The notes below the pieces were generated by a model that made no database searches, had not been told where the DNA came from, and saw only the letters and a program-made list of their open reading frames with translations. Shown in pieces: positions 41,436 to 50,033 of a stretch of 64,000 bases of DNA (the first letter of the stretch is position 1; each line of letters starts with the position of its first letter). A program made the position numbers and the translations under genes. The DNA comes from Granulicoccus phenolivorans DSM 17626 = NBRC 107789 = JCM 15570 (GTDB lineage Bacteria > Actinomycetota > Actinomycetes > Propionibacteriales > Propionibacteriaceae), in assembly GCF_000423085.1 (NCBI RefSeq), contig NZ_AUHH01000002.1, forward strand, positions 169,626 to 233,625. The letters are read 5' to 3'.

Positions 41436-42197
41436 GTGAGCGTCGAACCTTCGTGGCAATTGGCGGTTGCCCTGGTCCTGCTGACCCTGGTCGCCACCGC
41501 CGCCTCGGTGATTGCCAAACTCCATCTGACCAAGGCCATCTGGATCGCGGTGATTCGCGCCGCGCTCCAGTTGGCGGTGGTGTCGCTGATCATCACCGCC
41601 GCGGTCCAGGTGCTGTGGGGATCGGCGCTGTTCGTGGCGCTGATGTTCGTCGTGGCGACCTGGACCACCGCCAAACGGTGTGAGATCCCGATTCGGAAGC
41701 GCGGCTGGGTGGCACTGGCCATGGCCTGCGGCATCACGCCGGTGCTGCTGATCATCTTCGGCTCCGGCACGATGCCGCTGAACGGCATTTCGCTGCTGCC
41801 CACCGCGGGCATCATCATCGGCAACACGATGAGCGGGCACACCCTGATGGCCCGCCGCGCGTTCGCCGAACTCCGCGCGAACATCGGCACCTACGAGGCC
41901 GGACTGGCGATCGGGCTGCAGCGCCACGAGGTGATCCCGGAGATCATCGGCCGGGTGCGCGCCGATGCGATCGTCCCGCAACTCGACTCGACCCGGACCG
42001 TCGGCCTGGTCACCCTGCCCGGCGCGTTCATCGGCGTACTCCTGGGTGGCGGGAGTCCGCTGCAGGCCGGCGCGGCCCAGTTGCTGGTGCTGGTCGGGAT
42101 CCTGGCCGCGAACTTCGTCACGGTCTCGGTGACCGCGGCGCTGATCGGTCGGGCCAAGGAACTGCCCACGGATCTGGCCGAGCGGCTGCGCCCCTGA
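41436..42197 (+). CDS. fetB: UPF0014 / FetB-like ABC transporter permease
   Basis: A 253-residue membrane protein of the UPF0014 family (FetB/YbbM), with about seven helices and the signature GTMPLNGISLLPTAGIIIGNTMSGHTL. In E. coli FetAB exports iron; here no ATPase partner lies next to it, so it must pair with a subunit elsewhere or work differently. GTG start after AAGGTG. The substrate is not certain. Confidence 0.83.
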   Translation: MSVEPSWQLAVALVLLTLVATAASVIAKLHLTKAIWIAVIRAALQLAVVSLIITAAVQVLWGSALFVALMFVVATWTTAKRCEIPIRKRGWVALAMACGITPVLLIIFGSGTMPLNGISLLPTAGIIIGNTMSGHTLMARRAFAELRANIGTYEAGLAIGLQRHEVIPEIIGRVRADAIVPQLDSTRTVGLVTLPGAFIGVLLGGGSPLQAGAAQLLVLVGILAANFVTVSVTAALIGRAKELPTDLAERLRP

Positions 42198-42294
42198 CTC
42201 CGGGTTTACCCGGTCCCGGCCCCGGAATCGATCCCGCTGCCGGGTGGTTGGCGGGCATCCCGCCGTACCCTTGAGGGGAAGGAGTGATCGACTC

Positions 42295-43275
42295 ATGGAT
42301 CAGCCCAGCCCCACTGACCGGCCGCAGCCCACCGATCAGTCGCAGCCCACCGATCAGCCGCAGCCCACCGATCAGCCGCGCCCGACCCAGGCGTTCCCGC
42401 AGTACAACCCCCGGGCCACCTACGGCAATGCCGCCGACGACGGCTACGGTGACCGGGTTCGTCGGCCCGCGGCGATGGCGCCGGCCGCGATGTACCCGCC
42501 CGCCGCGCCGCCGCGCGGATTCCGTCGTCGCCGCCGCGCCGCCCCCGTGGCGCTGATCGTCGGTGGCGTCGTGGTCGGCTCCATGCTCTTCGGCGGAAAC
42601 CAGGGGGCCACCACCCGGATCGACGGCGCGTTCACCGGACTGACCGTCACCGGGTCCACCGCCAGCGTCGACGTCGAGTACGCCAATGTCAGCCAGGCCC
42701 AGATCAAGTCGCGCCGGGGGGACGTGGCGTACAAGATCACCGACGGCAACCTGGAGATCACCCCGGGCAGCCGATCGGTCACCATCCAGTTGCCGCGCAG
42801 CATGGCCGGCACCACTCCGGACATCAAGGTCGTCTCGCAGACCGGTTCGATCGACCTGCGGGGTGACTACGGCAAGGTCGATCTGGAGGCCAACACCGGC
42901 TCGATCGATGCTCGGGGCTCGGCCGAGTCGGTCACCGTACGCAATGGCACCGGCTCGATCGACCTGCGCGGCCGCTACGGGAACGTGGACGCCCGAGGCG
43001 AACTCGGTTCGCTCGACATCAACACCACCGACGCCAAGACGATCACGGTGACCTCCGGGACCGGATCCGTCGACGTCAATGCCGAGGGCGGTCAACCGGA
43101 ATCGGTGACGGTGAATGCGAACACCGGCAGCACCGACATCCGAGTGCCGCGCGGGGACTATCAGGTGCAGACCCAGGGCGGTCGCGTGGACAACCGGGTG
43201 ACCACCGTGCCCCAGTCCCCGAACAAGATCACCACCACCACCGGGACCGGCAGCGTAGAAATCTCCTACAGCTGA
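42295..43275 (+). CDS. DUF4097-like adhesin-type beta-helix protein
   Basis: A 326-residue protein. Cytoplasmic start with four QPTDQ-type units, basic RGFRRRRRA, one membrane helix (APVALIVGGVVVGSMLFGG), then a beta-solenoid of repeated TGSIDLRG, NTGSIDARG, GTGSIDLRG and GTGSVDVNA strands as in the DUF4097/DUF4098 family. Such domains are often found in membrane stress proteins. GAAGGAG ribosome site. Role unknown. Confidence 0.78.
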   Translation: MDQPSPTDRPQPTDQSQPTDQPQPTDQPRPTQAFPQYNPRATYGNAADDGYGDRVRRPAAMAPAAMYPPAAPPRGFRRRRRAAPVALIVGGVVVGSMLFGGNQGATTRIDGAFTGLTVTGSTASVDVEYANVSQAQIKSRRGDVAYKITDGNLEITPGSRSVTIQLPRSMAGTTPDIKVVSQTGSIDLRGDYGKVDLEANTGSIDARGSAESVTVRNGTGSIDLRGRYGNVDARGELGSLDINTTDAKTITVTSGTGSVDVNAEGGQPESVTVNANTGSTDIRVPRGDYQVQTQGGRVDNRVTTVPQSPNKITTTTGTGSVEISYS

Positions 43276-43284
43276 GCGGCCGGC

Positions 43285-44406
43285 TCAGTCCTCGTCGATC
43301 GCCCGGGGCAGATCGCGGATGTCCCAGTCGAGCAGGCGTACCGCGGTGTCGAAGGCGTACCGATCGGTCATCCCACCGATCCAGGTGACGGCGTTCAGGG
43401 TCACCTCCGGCGATCCCTTGGCTGCCCGGTAGGCCTCCGGCATCACGTCCGGGTGGCCCACGCAGTGATCCACCAGGGCGCGCAGCACCCGGACCACCGC
43501 CTCGGCCTGGGCCAGTGAGTCCGGCCGGGTGTAGATGTGTTCGTAGTTGAACCGGCGCATCGCGGTGAGCGCGGCGGCCTCCCGCGGCGCCATGCAGACC
43601 TCGCCGTAGGCTGCGACCCCGGCGATCACCGCATGGACGAAGGTCCGCAACTGGTCCCGGCGGGTCCGGCCGGCGACCGACACGATCTCGGCCGGCAGTT
43701 CCTCGGGGTCGACGACCCCGGCGTGAATGGCGTCCTCCAGGTCGTGGGCGCAGTAGGCGATCCGGTCGGCCCAGGACACGATCTCCCCCTCCACGGTGGC
43801 CGGCGCCGGCCGGGACCAGGAGTGGTTCCGGATTCCGTCGAGGGTTTCCGCGCACAGATTCAGCGACCGGAGGGTCACGTCGGCCCCCCACGGACCGTGA
43901 TCGAAACCCTCGGGCAGAAACAGGTCGAAGGCGTCCTCGGAGGCGTGCCCGCCCGGCCCGTGGCCGCAGTCGTGCCCCAGCGCGATGGCATCGGTCAGCG
44001 CGACATTGGCACCGACCCCACGGGCGATCGAGGTGGCCACCTGGGCAACTTCGAGGGCGTGGGTCAGCCGGGTGCGTTCGTGATCCTTGGGATGCACGAC
44101 CACCTGCGTCTTCCCGGCCAGGCGGCGGAAGGCGGTCGAGTGCACGATCCGGTCGCGATCCCGTTCGAAACAGGTGCGCTCGGTATCGGGTTCCTCCTCG
44201 ATCGCCCGGTTCCCGGCGCCGTGGGCCAGGGTCGCGCCGGGACGCAGCAGCCGGGCCTCCAACTCCTCCCGCGCCTCCCGGGTGTGCGCCGGGCGGGCCG
44301 CCAGGGCGGCGGCGGAGTCGCGGTGGGCCCGAACGACCTCGCCGTCGTGGCGATGCCCGCCCATCGTGTCGGCCCACTTGACCGTCCGCGGCAACAATTC
44401 AGCCAT
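43285..44406 (-). CDS. dgt: Deoxyguanosinetriphosphate triphosphohydrolase
   Basis: A 373-residue HD-domain dNTPase that cleaves dGTP to deoxyguanosine and triphosphate, controlling dNTP pools. The metal site is in RLTHALEVAQV (first His) and LGHDCGHGPGGHASED (His-Asp); RLAGKTQVV and SWADRIAYCAHDLEDAI are also characteristic. Start at the ATG after GGGAGGAG; the longer frame is not conserved. In related genomes dgt is found close to dnaG, as here. Confidence 0.93.
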   Translation of the reverse strand: MAELLPRTVKWADTMGGHRHDGEVVRAHRDSAAALAARPAHTREAREELEARLLRPGATLAHGAGNRAIEEEPDTERTCFERDRDRIVHSTAFRRLAGKTQVVVHPKDHERTRLTHALEVAQVATSIARGVGANVALTDAIALGHDCGHGPGGHASEDAFDLFLPEGFDHGPWGADVTLRSLNLCAETLDGIRNHSWSRPAPATVEGEIVSWADRIAYCAHDLEDAIHAGVVDPEELPAEIVSVAGRTRRDQLRTFVHAVIAGVAAYGEVCMAPREAAALTAMRRFNYEHIYTRPDSLAQAEAVVRVLRALVDHCVGHPDVMPEAYRAAKGSPEVTLNAVTWIGGMTDRYAFDTAVRLLDWDIRDLPRAIDED

Positions 44407-44617
44407 CCGAACTCCTCCCGTCGCCGGGCCCAGTGTTCCACGGCGTGGCGCCGGCAGGTGCCTCGTCGCGGGTCGGTTCGCTGATCTGTGCGGATCCTGC
44501 GTGTCGATGCCCTCAATCGACCCATAACGACCGAATACCACAAAGTAACAACACGATCCGCACAGCCGCAGCTGCTCAGGATCCGGTCGTCCCGGCCGCG
44601 CGACCTACACTGACCGC

Positions 44618-45232
44618 ATGAGCTATGGCACCACCCCGCCGCCGGCCGACCCCTGGAGCGGCCCGCCCGGACAGGATCCGTGGTCCGCCGGGAGCGGATC
44701 CAGCAACACCGATCCGTGGGGACGCCAGCCCGATCAGTCGCAGCCGACCCCGGCAGCCGCACCGACCCCGGCGGCCGCACCGACCCCGCCGCCGGCGTAC
44801 CCGGCCCAGCCGGCCTACCCCGCCACGCCGATGTACCAGACTCCGCCGATGTACCGGGCCCCGCTGCCGCACCAAGGGGCGCCGGTCCCGAGCCCGCGCG
44901 AACCGAAGCCCGGCACGCTCGGGATCGTCGCGCTGATCCTGTCCCTGCTGGTGACCGCCGGCGGGATCTGGTTGGGCTACTGGGGCGCCACCCTGGTGCT
45001 CGCCTACGACGTGCCCAATACCCGGCCGATCGCCGAGGCCGGGGCTGGTTCGGCCTGGACCGGTCTGGGGGTGTTGTCCGCGGTCGGGATCGCGGCCTTC
45101 GTGATGGGGATCATGGCGACCGCGACCGGTCGCGGCCGCGGAGCCGGTGTCGGCGCCATCGTGATGTCGGTGCTGGCCCCGGTGATCGGCCTGGTCGTGT
45201 TGGTGGCGGTGGCGGTCATCAGCAGCCAGTGA
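44618..45232 (+). CDS. Pro-rich membrane protein (DUF4190-like)
   Basis: A 204-residue protein: about 95 residues rich in Pro, Ala and Gln with a PTPAAA repeat, then three membrane helices (LGIVALILSLLVTAGGIWLGYWGA, GLGVLSAVGIAAFVMGIMA, GAIVMSVLAPVIGLVVLVAVAVI). The layout is close to DUF4190 proteins and to the three small proteins at 40-41 kb, though sequence likeness is weak. Function unknown. Confidence 0.75.
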   Translation: MSYGTTPPPADPWSGPPGQDPWSAGSGSSNTDPWGRQPDQSQPTPAAAPTPAAAPTPPPAYPAQPAYPATPMYQTPPMYRAPLPHQGAPVPSPREPKPGTLGIVALILSLLVTAGGIWLGYWGATLVLAYDVPNTRPIAEAGAGSAWTGLGVLSAVGIAAFVMGIMATATGRGRGAGVGAIVMSVLAPVIGLVVLVAVAVISSQ

Positions 45233-45278
45233 GCCGCCCGTCCCGGCCGGGCGTACCGGTGGCGCGTAACGTTGGTGC

Positions 45279-46673
45279 ATGAGACTGCGTGCGCCGGGGC
45301 TCGCGCTGCTGGTGCTCTGCGCCGGTTGCGCGCCCCATCCCGGTCCGCCGACGGCGCCGGAGCCGCTCGGCAGCACGAGCCCTTCGGCCGTCGCAACGTC
45401 GACGCCCGGCCCGACTGCTCCGCTGGTGCTGGCGGTCCATCACTCCCGACCGGCCGGCAGCGTCCCGCTGGCGACGGCCCGGGCCCTGGTCGAACGACGC
45501 ACCGGTAGTTGGGCGGAGTTGGGCCAGCCGGGCGCCGAGATCCGGGTGATCCCGGACACCACTTCCCCCGCCGCGGCGGTCGCCGAGGTGACCGGCGATC
45601 CCGCGGCCCTTGCCCTGGTGCCGGCCGAGGCGGTCGACGAACGGGTCCGGGTGCTGGCCGTCGACGGGGTCGACCCGCTGCGCGAACCGCACGAGTACGC
45701 CCTGCGCACACCGGCGCCCGCCGCGGCGACGCCCCGAGTGACCACGATCACCGTGGTCGGCGACATCATGCTCGGACGCCGGGTCGGTCGCGGGATCACC
45801 GCTGACCCGGCCGCCCCGTTCCGGCCGTTCGCGGCGCGACTGTCCGCCGCCGATGTCACGGTCGGCAACTTCGAATCGACCCTGTCCCGCAACGGCTCCC
45901 CCACCCAGGGCGGCGACTCCTTCGCCGCCGATCCGGCCGTGTTGGCCGGGTTGCAGCTGGCGGGTATCGACGGGGTCAGCCTGGCCAACAATCACCTCGG
46001 CGACTACGGCATTACCGCGATGCGGGAGACGTTCACCCGCTTCGACGCCGCCGGCATCGCCTACTTCGGTGCCGGAGTCGACCTCTCTCGCGCCCGGGCC
46101 CCCTGGATCGTGGAGGCGGGTGGCGTCCGGATCGGGTTTCTCGGCACCGAGTCGATCGGCGAAACCCCCGCCGCCGGTGCGGACCGACCCGGCACCAACC
46201 GACTGAACATGCCGCCGCGGACCGGACCGCTGGATACCGCCGCGCTGGACCGGATCGCCGCCGACATCAGCGCCCTGCGCAGCCGGGTCGATACGGTCAT
46301 CGTGCTGCCGCACTGGGGCACGCAGTACACCCATCTGCCCGAACCGGTGCAGCACGAGGTGGCCGCCCGATTCGCCGCGGCCGGGGCCGATCTGGTCGTC
46401 GGCGGGCACCCGCACTGGGTGCAGGGCTGGGAGGTGAGCGGCGACACCACGGTGGTGCACTCGCTGGGAAACTTCATCTTCGACATGGAGTTCAGCCGGG
46501 AGGTGCAGGAGGGGATCTTCGTGGAGATCGTGCTGTGGGACGGCGCGGTCAAGGCCGTCGAGCCGGTGCCGTACGTGATCGAAGGTCACATCCCGCGGCC
46601 GGCCGATGCCGACCGATCGGCGAAGATCCTGGCCGATGTCCGCCGGACGAGCACCGGGCCCTATGCCGGCTGA
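45279..46673 (+). CDS. CapA-family lipoprotein
   Basis: A 464-residue secreted lipoprotein: signal peptide with lipobox LCAGC (residues 14-18), a Pro-rich linker, an N-terminal extra domain, and the CapA/PgsA metallophosphatase-like domain. The latter shows VVGDIMLGRRVGRG, VTVGNFESTLS, GVSLANNHLGDYG, VLPHWGTQYTHLP and VVGGHPHWVQGWE. In Bacillus CapA takes part in poly-gamma-glutamate synthesis; no other pgs gene is present, so the role is probably another cell-surface hydrolase activity. 3' end overlaps the convergent peptidase by 13 bp. Confidence 0.88.
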   Translation: MRLRAPGLALLVLCAGCAPHPGPPTAPEPLGSTSPSAVATSTPGPTAPLVLAVHHSRPAGSVPLATARALVERRTGSWAELGQPGAEIRVIPDTTSPAAAVAEVTGDPAALALVPAEAVDERVRVLAVDGVDPLREPHEYALRTPAPAAATPRVTTITVVGDIMLGRRVGRGITADPAAPFRPFAARLSAADVTVGNFESTLSRNGSPTQGGDSFAADPAVLAGLQLAGIDGVSLANNHLGDYGITAMRETFTRFDAAGIAYFGAGVDLSRARAPWIVEAGGVRIGFLGTESIGETPAAGADRPGTNRLNMPPRTGPLDTAALDRIAADISALRSRVDTVIVLPHWGTQYTHLPEPVQHEVAARFAAAGADLVVGGHPHWVQGWEVSGDTTVVHSLGNFIFDMEFSREVQEGIFVEIVLWDGAVKAVEPVPYVIEGHIPRPADADRSAKILADVRRTSTGPYAG

Positions 46674-47635
46674 GCGCGGAGCCAGTTCCAGGTGATCGCC
46701 CCGGCCGCCGCGAGTTGGGCGCCGTCCACGACCGACGGGACGTCGCCGGCGGAGTGGTAGCCGGCGTATGGGATGCTGCCGAGCCGGGCGGCCGGAATCC
46801 CGGCCTTCTCGAACGACCAGTGATCACTGGTCCGGTTGGATTCCCTGACGGTCACCGGGATAGTGCCGGCGGCAGCGACCAACTGGTCCCGGACGGCGCC
46901 GGTACCCTTTCCGCCGAAGGAGATCGGCACCGCGGGGCCGGGCGCGCCGACCCGATCCAGGGCGACCATTGCTTTCACCGAGCGGGCGGTGTCCCCGAGC
47001 TGGGCGACGTAGTACTGCGAGCCGAAGTGGTGCAGCCGGTCGCCCGACCCGCGTGGTTCCTCCGCCCCGAAGGCGATGAAGCGGACCGGAAGGCCGGCCG
47101 GTTGCTCGGCGAGCATCCGGGCGAGTTCCAGCATCACCGCGACTCCGGAAGCATTGTCCTCCGCCCCCGGCGACTGGGGCACGGTGTCCAAGTGGGCGCC
47201 GATCACCAGGTGGGGTGCGGCCGGGTCGAAGCCGGGCGGGTCCGCGATCACGTTGTGGGAGTAGCCGGCATGGACCGAGATCCCCCAGGATTTGCCGGCC
47301 GGGATCGGGAACTCCTGGGAGCTGACGGTGTATCCGTAGGACTCGAACCGGGTCCGCACCCACTCCGCCGCCTTCCGGTACGCCGCGCTGCGGGCTTCGC
47401 GCGGGCCGTAATCGGCCAGGTGCGCGACGGTGGCCAGGGCGGCCGCGCGATCGAACGGACGCGCGGTCGGGGACGGGCCGGGCGTCGGGGTCACCGGACT
47501 CGCGCCGCCGGTAGTCGTCGCAGTGATGGTGGCCGGTGGTGCGGGCGAGGCGGGGTTCGGGGTGGCGGGCGTACACCCGGCCAGCACCAGCAGGGCGCCG
47601 CACATCGCAACGCGGTAACGCTCACCGGCACCCAT
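46661..47635 (-). CDS. M28-family aminopeptidase lipoprotein
   Basis: A 324-residue exported zinc peptidase. Lipobox LAGC near residue 21 followed by a Thr/Pro-rich linker. M28 metal ligands: His and Asp in HLVIGAHLDTVPQSPGAEDNASGV, Glu pair in IAFGAEEPRGSGD, later Asp in MVALDRVG and His in YAGYHSAGD. Removes N-terminal residues from peptides outside the membrane. ATG 47635 gives a suitable signal peptide; a second ATG follows 10 codons later. Confidence 0.88.
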   Translation of the reverse strand: MGAGERYRVAMCGALLVLAGCTPATPNPASPAPPATITATTTGGASPVTPTPGPSPTARPFDRAAALATVAHLADYGPREARSAAYRKAAEWVRTRFESYGYTVSSQEFPIPAGKSWGISVHAGYSHNVIADPPGFDPAAPHLVIGAHLDTVPQSPGAEDNASGVAVMLELARMLAEQPAGLPVRFIAFGAEEPRGSGDRLHHFGSQYYVAQLGDTARSVKAMVALDRVGAPGPAVPISFGGKGTGAVRDQLVAAAGTIPVTVRESNRTSDHWSFEKAGIPAARLGSIPYAGYHSAGDVPSVVDGAQLAAAGAITWNWLRAQPA

Positions 47636-47669
47636 GGCTCAACGGTAGCCCCCATGCCAAGTCGGCGGG

Positions 47670-48830
47670 TCAGCCGCCGGAGACGTTGTCCTCGGCCAGC
47701 GCCAGATCCAGCCCGCAGGTGTCGTCGAGCCAGCCCTCGGGCATGGCGACCTTGTCGCGCGGGGAGCCCTGCCGGCCGCGCGGATTCCCGAGGGTTTCGG
47801 TCGGGAACGGGGCGTCGTGGTCGAGTTGGGCCAGCAGCGCATCCAGTTCGGTGAAGGTGGAGACCAGGCCGAGTCCGCGCCGGATGTCGCCGCCGACCGG
47901 GAAGCCCTTGAAGTACCAGGCAATGTGCTTGCGCAGATCGGTGAGGCCGCGGGTCTCCCCCATCAGTTCGGCGAGCAGTTCGCCGTGCCGGCGTACGGTC
48001 GCCGCGACCTCGCCGAGGGTGGGCAGGGCGCGGGCCGGGGCCCCGGCGAAGGTGGTGGCCAGGTCGCGGAACAGCCAGGGGCGGCCGAGGCAGCCACGGC
48101 CGATCACCACCCCGTCCACGCCGGTCCGGGCGACCATTTCGAGGGCGTCGGAGGCTTCCCAGATGTCTCCGTTGCCGAGGACCGGGATGCCGGTGCTCGC
48201 CTTGAGTTCGGCGATGGCGTCCCAGTCGGCGGTGCCGGAGTAGGCGTCGGCGACGGTTCGCCCGTGCAGCGCAATCGCGGCGATCCCGGAATCCGCCGCG
48301 ATCCGGCCGGCGTCCAGGTAGGTCAGATGGTCGGCGTCGATCCCCTTGCGGGTCTTCATCGTGACCGGAACCCCGTACGGCGCCGCGGCCGACACCGTGG
48401 CGCTGAGGATCGCTCGCAGCCGGTCCCGCTTCCACGGCAGCACCCCGCCCCCGCCCTTGCGCGTCACCTTCGGGACCGGGCAGCCGAAGTTGAGGTCGAC
48501 ATGCTGCACCCCGAACTCGTTGCACAAAATCTCGGTGGCATGCGCCATCGTGGCCGGGTCGACCCCGTACAACTGGACGGAGTTGATCGTCTCGCCTGGG
48601 TCGAAGGCCAGCATCGCCAGGGATTTGCGGTCGCGCTCGACCAGCCCGCGGCTGGTGATCATCTCGCAGACGAACAGCCCGGCCGGAGCGGCGACGCCGG
48701 AGGATTCGGCCTGCTCGCGGCACAGCTGTCGGTACGCGGCATTGGTGACCCCGGCCATCGGGGCCAGCACGACGGGGGTATTCGTCTGTACGGCCGCGGG
48801 TCGGTCGGGGGCATCGAGGGTCACACGCAC
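47670..48830 (-). CDS. dusB: tRNA-dihydrouridine synthase
   Basis: A 386-residue flavoenzyme reducing uridines in tRNA D loops. DUS signatures: VVLAPMAGVTNAAYR, VQLYGVDPATMAHA, VDLNFGCPVPKVTRKGGG (catalytic Cys in NFGCP), VTMKTRKGID, AIALHGRTVADAYSG and VLGNGDIWEASDA with GRGCLGRPWLF. GTG start; another GTG follows two codons on. The gene is monocistronic, with tandem repeats upstream. Confidence 0.93.
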   Translation of the reverse strand: MRVTLDAPDRPAAVQTNTPVVLAPMAGVTNAAYRQLCREQAESSGVAAPAGLFVCEMITSRGLVERDRKSLAMLAFDPGETINSVQLYGVDPATMAHATEILCNEFGVQHVDLNFGCPVPKVTRKGGGGVLPWKRDRLRAILSATVSAAAPYGVPVTMKTRKGIDADHLTYLDAGRIAADSGIAAIALHGRTVADAYSGTADWDAIAELKASTGIPVLGNGDIWEASDALEMVARTGVDGVVIGRGCLGRPWLFRDLATTFAGAPARALPTLGEVAATVRRHGELLAELMGETRGLTDLRKHIAWYFKGFPVGGDIRRGLGLVSTFTELDALLAQLDHDAPFPTETLGNPRGRQGSPRDKVAMPEGWLDDTCGLDLALAEDNVSGG

Positions 48831-48969
48831 CGCGTAAGTCTAGATCACAGACCCACGATCCCCGATGCCGAAGGGGGACGAGGTGCGTCGGAGCAACGCT
48901 ACGAAAGCTGCTGGGGCTATTGCCGCAGCAGTAGCCCGGAACAGGTTTCGTAGCCATGGCCGGGCCAGG

Positions 48970-49094
48970 GCGCCGCAGGCGGAAAGGGTCCGGGGCGCCG
49001 CAGGCGGGTAGGGGCCGGGGCGCCGCAGGCGGGTAGGGTCCGGGGCGCCGCAGGCGGGTAGGGTCCGGGGCGCCGCAGGCGGGTAGGGTAACTC
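48970..49094. repeat. 25-bp tandem repeat, five copies
   Basis: GCGCCGCAGGCGG starts units at 48970, 48995, 49020, 49045 and 49070, exactly every 25 bp; most units continue GTAGGGTCCGGG. It fills the 308-bp divergent space between dusB and the transglutaminase-like gene (48831-49138), where promoters of both are expected. Confidence 0.9.
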
Positions 49095-49138
49095 GGCCGA
49101 AATACCCTACCGTGCCCGGGCGTGACATAGTGACCGCC

Positions 49139-49951
49139 ATGCGCTGCACGGTGACCTCTCGACTGGACTGCACGATCGTGGAACCCACCGACCTGGCCGT
49201 GCTGTCGGTCGCCGTCGCACCCTCGACCGGTCGGATCGAGGAACAGCTCAGCGTCACCCTCGACGGGCGCCCGATTGAGGCCCAGGAATTGCTGCACCAC
49301 AACACCCGACTGCATCGGCTGGCCGACCTGCCGAAGGGCCAGCTGATCGTGGAGTACGCCGCGGTCACCGACACCGGGACCGGGACCCCGAACACCCTGC
49401 CGGCCGATGACGACGCCGTCCAGGACCTCATCTATCTGCGCCCCTCCCGGTACGCCGACTCCGACTCGCTGGGCCCGGTGGCGTACTCGCTGTTCCAGGG
49501 TCTGCACGGCAAGGAGTTGCTGGACGCGGTCACCACCTGGACCCGACGCAACCTGGCGTACGTGTCCGGGTCGAGCCGACCCACCGACGGGGCGGTCCAG
49601 ACCTTCCTCCTGCGGCAGGGGGTGTGCCGCGACTTCGCCCATGTCGTGGTCACCCTGCTGCGAGCCCGCGATGTGCCGGCCCGACTGGTCTCGGTGTACG
49701 CCCCGGGGCTGTATCCGATGGACTTCCATGCCGTCGCGGAGGCGAAGATCGACGGGGAGTGGGTCGTGGTCGATGCGACCGGATTGGCTCCCCGGCAGTC
49801 CCTGGTACGCATCGCGACCGGCCGGGATGCCTCCGACACCTCGTTCCTGAGCACCCATCGCGGGATCATCCAGCTCGATCGGATGGCGGTCACCGCGGTC
49901 GCGGACTCCCTGCCGGTCGACGATCTCTCCCGGCTGGTCACCCTGGCCTGA
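49139..49951 (+). CDS. Transglutaminase-like cysteine protease-fold protein
   Basis: A 270-residue protein with the full transglutaminase-like triad: Cys163 (RQGVCRDFAH), His197 (MDFHAVAEA) and Asp212 (VVVDATGLAP). The N-terminal 120 residues form the usual beta-rich domain of bacterial transglutaminase-like proteins. No signal peptide, so cytosolic. Such proteins are usually peptidases or amidases rather than cross-linkers; substrate unknown. Confidence 0.85.
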   Translation: MRCTVTSRLDCTIVEPTDLAVLSVAVAPSTGRIEEQLSVTLDGRPIEAQELLHHNTRLHRLADLPKGQLIVEYAAVTDTGTGTPNTLPADDDAVQDLIYLRPSRYADSDSLGPVAYSLFQGLHGKELLDAVTTWTRRNLAYVSGSSRPTDGAVQTFLLRQGVCRDFAHVVVTLLRARDVPARLVSVYAPGLYPMDFHAVAEAKIDGEWVVVDATGLAPRQSLVRIATGRDASDTSFLSTHRGIIQLDRMAVTAVADSLPVDDLSRLVTLA

Positions 49952-49964
49952 GCCGGGCACGACA

Positions 49965-49991
49965 GCGGGCGCCGGCACTGCCGGCGCCCGC
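49965..49991. terminator. Bidirectional terminator hairpin
   Basis: GCGGGCGCCGGC-ACT-GCCGGCGCCCGC, a perfect 12-bp stem with a 3-base loop, between convergent genes. A diverged copy (ACGGGCGCCGGCA/TGCCGACGCCCGC) lies after the second transporter gene near 51704-51730. Confidence 0.75.
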
Positions 49992-50033
49992 TGGTTGAGC
50001 CGAAACCCCGGATCCGGGCCGGCTCATGGGGGG

